This document shows positions 1 through 5,600 of a DNA stretch of 5,996 nucleotides, piece after piece. Made by a program: the position numbers and the translations under genes. The stretch comes from Flavobacteriaceae bacterium. GTDB lineage: Bacteria > Bacteroidota > Bacteroidia > Flavobacteriales > Flavobacteriaceae. Below the pieces are notes generated by a model. It was given only the letters and a program-made list of their open reading frames with translations. It was not told the DNA's origin and made no database searches. The DNA lies in contig JAGLKH010000373.1 of NCBI GenBank assembly GCA_023141985.1, forward strand, positions 1 to 5,996, given 5' to 3'. The first letter of the stretch is position 1. Every line of letters starts with the position of its first letter.

Positions 1-624
1 AGAGCAGAAGTAAGTTGCAAGGTGGAAGATCTAAATGAAGACACAGGCATTCCTCCAGAAGAATTTGCAACAAAGTTTATTCAAGCTGTAAAGATTGCTG
101 AAGTAGAACCATACCGAGCAGTTACTCACAACAAAGGTATAATGAATGGTGTTGATGCTGTAGTATTAGCAACAGGGAACGATTTTAGGGCTGTTGAAGC
201 CGGTGTACATGCTTATGCATCACGTAACGGAAAATACGCTAGTTTAACTCATGCAAAAGTTGATAATGGTATTTTTACTTTTTGGATAGAAATTCCGTTA
301 GCTTTAGGAACTGTTGGTGGCCTTACTAATTTACATCCTTTGGTAAAACTCGCTCTGGAAATGCTAGGCAATCCAACTGCTAAAGAATTAATGCAAATAA
401 TAGCTGTTGCAGGTCTTGCTCAAAATTTTGCAGCGCTACGTTCGCTCACAACTACAGGCATACAACAAGGACACATGAAAATGCATTTAATGAATATCTT
501 AAATCAATTTAATGCCAATGATGATGAAAAAGCAACTTTAGTAGACTATTTTAAAACCAATGTAGCAACGCATAGTGCTGTTGTTGAAGCCTTAAAAGAA
601 TTACGATTGACGATTGACGATTGA
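1..624 (+). CDS. Class II hydroxymethylglutaryl-CoA reductase, C-terminal part (5' end outside window)
   Basis: The frame is open from base 1, so this is the last 207 residues of a protein that is usually about 430 residues long; the GTG at 22 is internal. Three class II catalytic residues are visible: Lys45 in THNKGIMNG, Asp61 in ATGNDFRA exactly 16 residues later (the Lys267/Asp283 spacing of the Pseudomonas mevalonii enzyme), and His158 in GIQQGHMKMH near the C-terminus. GTVGGLTNLHPLVK and GLAQNFAALR are further family motifs. The enzyme interconverts HMG-CoA and mevalonate with NAD(P)H in the cytoplasm. Such proteins are often labelled 'degradative', but in flavobacteria the likely role is biosynthetic, giving mevalonate for isoprenoids; this is inference supported by the GHMP kinase gene 78 bases downstream on the same strand. 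The last six residues and the stop codon are encoded by a 7-bp tandem repeat. The catalytic Glu and the substrate-binding N-terminal region lie outside the window. Confidence 0.95.
   Translation, partial: RAEVSCKVEDLNEDTGIPPEEFATKFIQAVKIAEVEPYRAVTHNKGIMNGVDAVVLATGNDFRAVEAGVHAYASRNGKYASLTHAKVDNGIFTFWIEIPLALGTVGGLTNLHPLVKLALEMLGNPTAKELMQIIAVAGLAQNFAALRSLTTTGIQQGHMKMHLMNILNQFNANDDEKATLVDYFKTNVATHSAVVEALKELRLTIDD
604..624 (+). repeat. 7-bp tandem repeat, three perfect copies (CGATTGA), spanning the reductase stop
   Basis: CGATTGA occurs at 604-610, 611-617 and 618-624. Three units equal 21 bases, so the array is read as exactly seven codons, Arg-Leu-Thr-Ile-Asp-Asp-stop. It therefore supplies the C-terminal tail and the stop of the HMG-CoA reductase. 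It runs directly into a second heptamer block. Similar heptamer runs are familiar to me from intergenic regions of Bacteroidetes genomes (recollection, not a search). Confidence 0.85.
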
Positions 625-625
625 C

Positions 626-646
626 GAATTAAGAATTAAGAATTAA
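626..646 (+). repeat. 7-bp tandem repeat, three perfect copies (GAATTAA), intergenic
   Basis: GAATTAA occurs at 626-632, 633-639 and 640-646, one base after the CGATTGA array. Both units are seven bases long and share the core GA-TT-A, so the two blocks may be diverged copies of one original heptamer. Each unit contains a TAA stop, so the block stops readthrough from the reductase in any frame. Confidence 0.8.
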
Positions 647-702
647 GATAAATAATATAATTTTCTAATGAAAAGTTACTGTTACAATTTAATCTCTTTG
701 TT

Positions 703-1656
703 TTGATAAAAAAATATTATAGCAACGGTAAATTATTAATAACTGGAGAGTATCTTGTATTAGATGGTGCGTTATCGCTTGCTGTACCAACACAATTTGG
801 ACAATCCTTAACAGTTGAAACCATTGATGAACCAAAACTGATTTGGAAGAGTATTAATGACAAAGGAGCTATTTGGTTTGAGGATGAGTTTAATCTACAG
901 AATGAGATTTCTCGTTTCACTCGAAATGACAATAATATTTCAAAAAGACTTATAGAAATTTTATTTGCTGCAAAGCAGCTCAACCCTCATTTTTTAAGTT
1001 CGAATATTGGTTATAAGGTATCTACTAAACTCGATTTTCCGCAATTTTGGGGATTGGGTTCTTCTTCTACATTAATTAATAATATTGCTCAATGGGCAGA
1101 TGTTGATGCTTATCAGTTACTAGAACAAACATTTGGAGGGAGTGGTTACGATATTGCTTGCGCACAACATGATTTACCTATTACATATCAATTAAAAAAT
1201 AAATTTTTAGATGAGATCCTGAATCAGGTTCAGGATGGCAACAAAATAATTGTCAACGAGGTTGATTTTTATCCAAATTTTAAAGATCACTTATATTTTG
1301 TGCATTTAAATAAAAAACAAAACAGCCGTAAAGAAATAGCTCAATACAACTCAATAAAAAATAATATTGTTTTAGCAGTTTCTGAAATAAATGATATTAC
1401 TTCTAAAGTGATTACTTGTTCTTCTTTAGAAGATTTTGAATACTTAATTACTTCTCACGAACAAATCATCTCAAAAATCATTAAGCAAGAACCTATTAAA
1501 GAATTATTATTTAATGATTATAAAGGCGCCATAAAAAGTCTTGGTGCATGGGGTGGAGATTTTATTTTGGCGACTGGAAATAAGGACTCTATGGATTACT
1601 TTAGACTCAAAGGATACAATACTATTATTCCATACCATGATATGGCCTTAAACTAA
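703..1656 (+). CDS. GYDIA-family GHMP kinase (probable mevalonate-pathway kinase), TTG start
   Basis: The 317-residue product has the GHMP kinase layout: an N-terminal strand region SNGKLLITGEYLVLDGA (7-23), the ATP-binding loop GLGSSST (117-123) after PQFW, the signature GGSGYDIACA (145-154) that names the Bacteroidetes GYDIA family, and the C-terminal glycine motif KSLGAWGGDF (278-287). GHMP kinases phosphorylate small metabolites with ATP in the cytoplasm. The substrate of this family is not established to my knowledge; position behind HMG-CoA reductase suggests mevalonate or phosphomevalonate (inference). TTG at 703 is chosen because family members begin a few residues before SNGKLL, the frame is closed by a TAA at 658, and no in-frame ATG lies between. 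No Shine-Dalgarno is seen, as usual for this phylum. Residues 68-76 and 171-179 are encoded by palindrome-type dispersed repeats; the second looks like an inserted loop between YQLKN and the NEVDFYPNFK strand. Catalytic motifs are intact, so the gene is probably functional. Confidence 0.92.
   Translation: MIKKYYSNGKLLITGEYLVLDGALSLAVPTQFGQSLTVETIDEPKLIWKSINDKGAIWFEDEFNLQNEISRFTRNDNNISKRLIEILFAAKQLNPHFLSSNIGYKVSTKLDFPQFWGLGSSSTLINNIAQWADVDAYQLLEQTFGGSGYDIACAQHDLPITYQLKNKFLDEILNQVQDGNKIIVNEVDFYPNFKDHLYFVHLNKKQNSRKEIAQYNSIKNNIVLAVSEINDITSKVITCSSLEDFEYLITSHEQIISKIIKQEPIKELLFNDYKGAIKSLGAWGGDFILATGNKDSMDYFRLKGYNTIIPYHDMALN
904..930. repeat. Dispersed palindrome-type repeat inside the GHMP kinase gene (GAGATTTCTC...TCGAAATGAC)
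   Basis: The left arm GAGATTTCTC (904-913) and right arm TCGAAATGAC (921-930) flank a 7-base centre; ATTTC (907-911) pairs with GAAAT (923-927). The two arms match, from memory, a short interspersed repeat common in flavobacterial intergenic DNA, read on the other strand as GTCATTTCGA...GAGAAATCTC. Here it is coding and yields residues around Glu68 to Asp76 of the kinase. Family membership is recollection; the arms and position are seen directly. Confidence 0.6.
1214..1239. repeat. Dispersed palindromic repeat inside the GHMP kinase gene (AGATCCTGAA...TTCAGGATG)
   Basis: Perfect 8-base arms ATCCTGAA (1216-1223) and TTCAGGAT (1229-1236) flank a 5-base centre TCAGG. The whole resembles, from memory, a very common Bacteroidetes dispersed repeat, AGATCCTGAA...TTCAGGATGAC, normally found between genes. 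Here it is translated in frame as Glu-Ile-Leu-Asn-Gln-Val-Gln-Asp-Gly (171-179) of the kinase, in a stretch between two conserved strands where extra residues could be tolerated as a surface loop. Confidence 0.7.
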
Positions 1657-1683
1657 AAATAGCCACGTAAAACGCAGCTATTT
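1657..1683. terminator. Bidirectional stem-loop terminator between convergent genes
   Basis: AAATAGC (1657-1663) and GCTATTT (1677-1683) form a perfect 7-bp stem with a 13-base loop, beginning one base after the kinase stop. On the plus strand the stem ends in TTTCTTTG; on the minus strand it ends in TTTTTAG. It lies 23 bases past the stop of the isomerase gene coming from the other side, so it can serve both transcripts. The stem has only two G-C pairs, as is usual for low-GC Bacteroidetes. Confidence 0.75.
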
Positions 1684-1706
1684 CTTTGTAAATTTCTATT
1701 CTGGTT

Positions 1707-3857
1707 CTAGTAAAAAGCGGCTCTATTGTCTTCAATTTCTGAAGCCTCTTTTAATGCATTATATAATACTGAATTAACAGCATTTGCTTTAGTAACACCA
1801 ATTCTATTTGCAGCAGCTTGATAATTTGCCAGTCCCTCTGCCGGAGTAATTTTAGTTGTTTGAACAACATATACACCTAAATTACCAATTATTAATGTTG
1901 AGGTTTGTCCTTCTTTTAATCCAAAGGCTGTGCCAATTACTTTTGGTTCTCTTCCAGCACCTGAAAGTGTTGGGCTTTTCATATTAATAGCCAACGCTGT
2001 TTTTACCGATTGGTTTTCGCTGGCAGCAATATCTTCTAAAGTAGTTCCAGAAATACGGGCTCTTATAAGTTCTGCTTTCTTTTCTTTTCTAATTTCCGGT
2101 AAGGCAGTTACAGAGGCTTTAGTAGTACTCATAAGTCCTTTTTTATTTTTTGCCGCTAACACTACAACAGCGTATCCACCCCCTTGAATATTAAAACGTC
2201 TTATATCACCAACATTTGTTTCGTCTTCAAAAGTCCAACGCACAATAGCTCTTTGGTTTCCTAATCCTGGAATACTTTCATCTAACTCACCCATATTACT
2301 TACTGGCTTAACGCTATAATTATTCTCTTTTGCAACTGCTTTAAAATCTTGGCTGTTAACCGCAATTTCAAATTTTGAGGTTTTGTTAAATACGTTATCT
2401 ATAGTTTTTTCAGAGGGTTCTATAACTTGAGCAATTGTAGCCACTTTTATTGCTCTTTGCTTATTTTTTTGATCTAAAATTTCAATAATATGATATCCGA
2501 AAGAAGTCTTAACTACTTCTAAATCTCCTATATTGTTTTCGAACGAAAATGCTTTAAATTCCTCAGCCATTGGAGCTTGTAAAGCAAACTCTATTTCTCC
2601 ATTTTTTTCGTTACTTACCTTATCTGAAGATAAATCTAACAAGCTTAAAAATTTAGAACGGTTTGATTTAATAACAGAAAAAATACTATCTGCTGTCTTT
2701 TTTGCTTCTTCATCTGTTTTAATAACACTTACATCTGCTCTTGTAGTTCCAACAAACGGAATTAATATATGTCTTACTTTAACTGAATCCGGCATTTGCT
2801 TTTCTTCAACTACTTTAGTCAACATATAATAATTACCTTGCTTATATGGCCCATAAATACTTCCTTTTTTTAAATCAAAAATACTATCTGCAAGTTCAGT
2901 AGGGATTAAAGATTTAGTTAAAAAATTATTATTATACTTAATAGCAGAGTTAGTGTTTACAAAAGCTTCATTATCTGTTGTATTATTAAAACCTATAATA
3001 GTATCGTTAGATTTTGAGTTTGGGTTATATTCTACTTTATCCTTTAATAAATCTAATAAATAGGTTTGAATGTTAGCTTCATCTTCCAACGAAGCTTCTT
3101 CTTTAAACTGCACAAAATGAATGTCCCGGGTATCTTTAACTTCGTATTTACTTTTATTTCTATTAACGTAGTTTGCCACATCAGATTTTGTTACAGTAAT
3201 AGTACTGTCTGGAATTGAAGAAAATGGAATTTGAACAAACTTAATATCTACTTTATCATTTTCTAACTTATAATCTAATTCACCTTCGGCAAGCGTACCA
3301 ATAACGCCAGCTTTAATCATGTTAAAATACGTTTGTTGCCTTCCTCCTGCTGATATTGTACTTTCGTAATTGGTCCAGGCCTGGTAATTTATTGGTGTCC
3401 CATTTAATAAAGTTGTTTCTGGAGAAATTGCTTTTAAATTGGCAATAAATTCGTTTAATTTATTTTCATCAAATATACCATCAGCATCTTTAAAATCTTC
3501 AAACGAAGCTAAACTTAGTTTTAATAAATCTCTCATCTGGTCTCTTTCAACTACCAATCCTAAAGCATCATATTGAAATTCCATTACAGCCTGTCTAATT
3601 TCCTGATCCCACACTTGGTTCATGGCCTGAGTACTTGTACCACGTCCACCAAGTTGTTGTTGAGCTGTTTCTACTTTATTCATAAAGTCATCACGACTAA
3701 TATCTTCTCCATTAATTGTTGCAATAACATTTTGTGATTTACTTGAAAAGTTAGTGCTTCCATCAAAAAGTCCTGATAAAATAAAAGCAAATAAAGCCAT
3801 TGCTATTACAATTATTAAGACTAAAGATTGTTGTCTAATTTTATTTAAAATTGCCAT
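1707..3857 (-). CDS. PpiD/SurA-like membrane-anchored periplasmic peptidyl-prolyl isomerase
   Basis: The 716-residue protein begins MAILNKIRQQS, then has one hydrophobic helix (about 12-30). This is the PpiD layout: a short cytoplasmic tail, one inner-membrane anchor and a large periplasmic body. Residues about 40-200 resemble the SurA N-terminal chaperone region (VIATINGEDISRDDF, then helices). A parvulin-type rotamase domain covers about 357-465, with VRHILI (361-366), NGEIEFA (419-425), PMAEEFKAF (429-437) and TSFGYHIIEI (451-460). Two later stretches, about 520-572 and 636-672, repeat its end pattern (GYAVVVLAAK, GVYVVQTTK) and look like degenerate rotamase-like modules. The expected job is folding of outer-membrane and exported proteins. 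The start is the first ATG of the frame and directly precedes the anchor. Length is close to what I recall for flavobacterial relatives. The upstream transporter gene is 122 bases away on the same strand, so co-transcription is possible. Confidence 0.93.
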   Translation of the reverse strand: MAILNKIRQQSLVLIIVIAMALFAFILSGLFDGSTNFSSKSQNVIATINGEDISRDDFMNKVETAQQQLGGRGTSTQAMNQVWDQEIRQAVMEFQYDALGLVVERDQMRDLLKLSLASFEDFKDADGIFDENKLNEFIANLKAISPETTLLNGTPINYQAWTNYESTISAGGRQQTYFNMIKAGVIGTLAEGELDYKLENDKVDIKFVQIPFSSIPDSTITVTKSDVANYVNRNKSKYEVKDTRDIHFVQFKEEASLEDEANIQTYLLDLLKDKVEYNPNSKSNDTIIGFNNTTDNEAFVNTNSAIKYNNNFLTKSLIPTELADSIFDLKKGSIYGPYKQGNYYMLTKVVEEKQMPDSVKVRHILIPFVGTTRADVSVIKTDEEAKKTADSIFSVIKSNRSKFLSLLDLSSDKVSNEKNGEIEFALQAPMAEEFKAFSFENNIGDLEVVKTSFGYHIIEILDQKNKQRAIKVATIAQVIEPSEKTIDNVFNKTSKFEIAVNSQDFKAVAKENNYSVKPVSNMGELDESIPGLGNQRAIVRWTFEDETNVGDIRRFNIQGGGYAVVVLAAKNKKGLMSTTKASVTALPEIRKEKKAELIRARISGTTLEDIAASENQSVKTALAINMKSPTLSGAGREPKVIGTAFGLKEGQTSTLIIGNLGVYVVQTTKITPAEGLANYQAAANRIGVTKANAVNSVLYNALKEASEIEDNRAAFY

Positions 3858-3877
3858 TTATTGTTTGTTTTTACGAA

Positions 3878-3891
3878 ACCCTTAACAGGGT
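3878..3891. other. Small hairpin in the isomerase upstream region (function unknown)
   Basis: ACCCT (3878-3882) and AGGGT (3887-3891) form a 5-bp stem with a 4-base loop, about 20 bases before the isomerase ATG. It would lie in the mRNA leader. Two further small inverted repeats are in the same 122-base gap: GAAAAT/ATTTTC (3914-3928) and TCTTAT-G-ATAAGA (3964-3976), the latter just past the transporter stop. None is followed by a clear U-run on the minus strand. No perfect TAnnTTTG element is present; the nearest are TATTTTCG (3920-3913) and TACTTTTA (3946-3939), each one base off. Confidence 0.35.
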
Positions 3892-3979
3892 ATTTAACAA
3901 AATAATCGTGCGCGAAAATACCATTTTCTGTTTAATAATAAAAGTAGATTAACGGATTAATTCTCTTATGATAAGATTT

Positions 3980-5269
3980 TTACTCGTCTTCGAGAATTTT
4001 AAGCGACACTATATCAATTTTAGTGTTTGATACTTCTATAATTGTAAACAAGAAATTTTCGATTTTTACCTTTTCGTTTTGTTGTGGAATCTCTTCGGTA
4101 CTATTAACAATTAATCCTCCAAGGGTTTCATAATTTTCATTTTCCGGAAGATTGAATTTATAAGTTTCGTTTAGGTAATCTACATCTAATCTTGCCGAAA
4201 GATTATAGGTGTTGTCATTTATTTTTTCTTCCAGTAGTTCTATGTTGTCATGTTCGTCTTCAATTTCTCCAAATAACTCCTCCACTATATCTTCAATAGT
4301 CATGATACCTGATGTTCCTCCATATTCATCTAAAACCACTGCAATACTTTTACGCTTTTTAGTAAGGCTATTTAGCACATCTTTTATAAGCATAGTTTCC
4401 GGTACAAATTCTACGGGTAGCATTATAGATTTAATGGTTTTTGGTTTTTTAAATAATTCAAACGAATGTACATAACCTAATATATCGTCTATGGTATTAT
4501 TAAAAACCAGTATTTTAGAGTATCCTGTAGAGGTAAATATTTCGCCTAATGATTTAATAGAATCATGAATTTCTACAGCTATTAGTTCTGTTCGAGGAAT
4601 CATAACCTCTCTTGCTTTTACTTCGGAAAACTCTAATGCATTTTTAAAGATTTGAATTTCACTATCAACTTCTTCATCATCTTCTACTGCTTCCATTTGC
4701 TCACTAATATAATTTCCTAATTCTACTTTAGTAAACGCTAATTGCACTTGGTCTCCATCTGTTTTAAAAAAATGTTTTAATACAAAATCTGAAATCCACA
4801 ACACAAAATCTGAAATTACAGAAAATAACATATAAAACACATAAGCTGGAAACGCAAAAATCTTAAGTAATATATTGGAATATATTTGAAAGAATACTTT
4901 AGGCAAAAATTCGGCAGTTACTAAAATAATTAATGTAGAAATAATTGTTTGAGTGAGTAAACTTAAACTAGAAAACAAATAATTTATCAAGGTATAGTCC
5001 GTAGGCAAATACGACTGGAACCAATTTACTAAAAGTTCTCCCATAAAAAACCCATAAATAACTAATGCTATATTGTTTCCAATAAGCATAGTTGCTATAA
5101 ATTTAGATGGCTTTGCTGTGAGTTTGGTCAGTAATAGCGCTAAAAAACTACTTTGCTTTTTTTCTATTTCTATATGTATTTTATTGGAAGATATATAGGC
5201 AATTTCCATTCCGGAAAAAAATGCCGAGAACAAAAGCGATATAACAATAATGATAATCTCAGTATTCAT
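3980..5269 (-). CDS. CNNM/CorC-type (hemolysin family) membrane transporter, DUF21 + CBS pair + CorC_HlyC
   Basis: The 429-residue protein has three parts. An N-terminal CNNM/DUF21 membrane region (about 1-170) carries several hydrophobic segments (about 4-25, 58-80, 94-118, 133-163) with the typical SAFFSGMEIAYISSNK (15-30) and TAEFLPK (118-124) motifs. A CBS pair follows (about 221-336), with VMIPRTELIAVE at 222-233 and the strongly conserved stretch from Asp314 to Ile336 (DEYGGTSGIMTIEDIVEE and on). The C-terminal CorC_HlyC domain spans about 350-427. CNNM proteins transport Mg2+ or related cations and the CBS pair binds nucleotides; the old name 'hemolysin' is misleading. The cation here is not determined by sequence. 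The gene begins two bases after the stop of a 57-codon membrane-protein gene (TAATAATG), which implies co-transcription and probably coupled translation. The gliding gene gldE encodes a protein of the same architecture, but the neighbours here are not gliding genes. Confidence 0.93.
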   Translation of the reverse strand: MNTEIIIIVISLLFSAFFSGMEIAYISSNKIHIEIEKKQSSFLALLLTKLTAKPSKFIATMLIGNNIALVIYGFFMGELLVNWFQSYLPTDYTLINYLFSSLSLLTQTIISTLIILVTAEFLPKVFFQIYSNILLKIFAFPAYVFYMLFSVISDFVLWISDFVLKHFFKTDGDQVQLAFTKVELGNYISEQMEAVEDDEEVDSEIQIFKNALEFSEVKAREVMIPRTELIAVEIHDSIKSLGEIFTSTGYSKILVFNNTIDDILGYVHSFELFKKPKTIKSIMLPVEFVPETMLIKDVLNSLTKKRKSIAVVLDEYGGTSGIMTIEDIVEELFGEIEDEHDNIELLEEKINDNTYNLSARLDVDYLNETYKFNLPENENYETLGGLIVNSTEEIPQQNEKVKIENFLFTIIEVSNTKIDIVSLKILEDE

Positions 5270-5271
5270 TA

Positions 5272-5445
5272 TTAAAGTTTACCCCTATCTTCAAAACGTT
5301 TGCGAAATTTTTTTCTAAAGAAAAACATAAATACTGCTAAAGCTGCAAAAAGTAAAGATATATATGATTTATTTGCTATGGCATCATATAAAAATAATAC
5401 TGCAAAAATGAGATAAGCATATTGTAAAAACGAAAGTAATTTCAT
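5272..5445 (-). CDS. Small two-helix membrane protein, 57 residues, function unknown
   Basis: Reading the minus strand from the ATG at 5445-5443 gives 57 codons and a TAA at 5274-5272. The product starts MKLLSFLQYAYLIFAVLFLYDA, one hydrophobic helix at about 4-21. A short polar turn NKSY follows, then a second helix SLLFAALAVFMFFF (about 35-48), and a very basic tail RKKFRKRFEDRGKL. The basic tail suggests a cytoplasmic C-terminus, and so both ends inside (positive-inside rule). I recall similar short hypothetical proteins in other flavobacteria, with the same YLIFAVLF and SLLFAALAVFMFFFR blocks, but no assigned function. The stop is two bases from the start of the CNNM transporter, and a good -7 promoter element lies 28 bases before its start, so it heads that operon. 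An accessory or regulatory subunit for the transporter is possible but only inferred from position. Confidence 0.8.
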   Translation of the reverse strand: MKLLSFLQYAYLIFAVLFLYDAIANKSYISLLFAALAVFMFFFRKKFRKRFEDRGKL

Positions 5446-5472
5446 CTGTTTGTATTTCTTTTTTTTGTTTCA

Positions 5473-5480
5473 CAAAGATA
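5473..5480 (-). promoter_or_regulatory. Bacteroidetes -7 promoter element (TATCTTTG) for the small-protein/CNNM operon
   Basis: On the minus strand, 5480-5473 reads TATCTTTG, a full match to the Bacteroidetes -7 consensus TAnnTTTG, 28 bases upstream of the ATG at 5445. No exact TTTG sits at the -33 position; only CTTTAG is nearby. A perfect 12-bp palindrome, ATAAAATTTTAT (5482-5493), fills the spacer just upstream and could be an operator or simply A/T-rich DNA. Confidence 0.5.
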
Positions 5481-5538
5481 AATAAAATTTTATCTAAAGC
5501 TCTGTTAAAACTAAATTGAGAGTGAAAATTGTTTTTAA

Positions 5539-5558
5539 ATTCCCTTTTTCAAGGGAAT
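5539..5558. terminator. Hairpin downstream of lptC, possible terminator
   Basis: ATTCCCTT (5539-5546) and AAGGGAAT (5551-5558) form a perfect 8-bp stem with a 4-base loop, 42 bases after the lptC stop in its direction of transcription. On the minus strand the stem is followed by TTAAAAACAATTTTC, not a clean U-run, so termination may be weak. Its place between lptC and the promoter element of the next operon fits a transcript end. Confidence 0.5.
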
Positions 5559-5600
5559 GGCTGTTATATTGAAACCTGATAAATCTTGAAGCCTTTTTAA

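Noticed and set aside
604..646. Tandem heptamers as a CRISPR array or attachment site
   Set aside because: The units are contiguous without spacers, and no integrase, cas gene or other mobile gene is nearby.
717..983. Open frame of 88 codons on the minus strand within the GHMP kinase
   Set aside because: It lies wholly opposite a gene with clear GHMP motifs, and its translation shows no recognisable domain.
1930..2829. Two plus-strand open frames (1930-2187 and 2533-2829) opposite the isomerase gene
   Set aside because: Both are antisense shadows of a well-supported coding sequence with no recognisable motif in their translation.
4209..4475. Plus-strand frame with a serine-rich start
   Set aside because: The serine run is the antisense of the acidic, Glu/Asp-rich codons of the CNNM transporter.
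3980..5269. Assignment of the CNNM protein as gliding-motility GldE
   Set aside because: GldE has the same domain order, but the neighbours here are an isomerase, a small membrane protein and lptC, not gliding genes.
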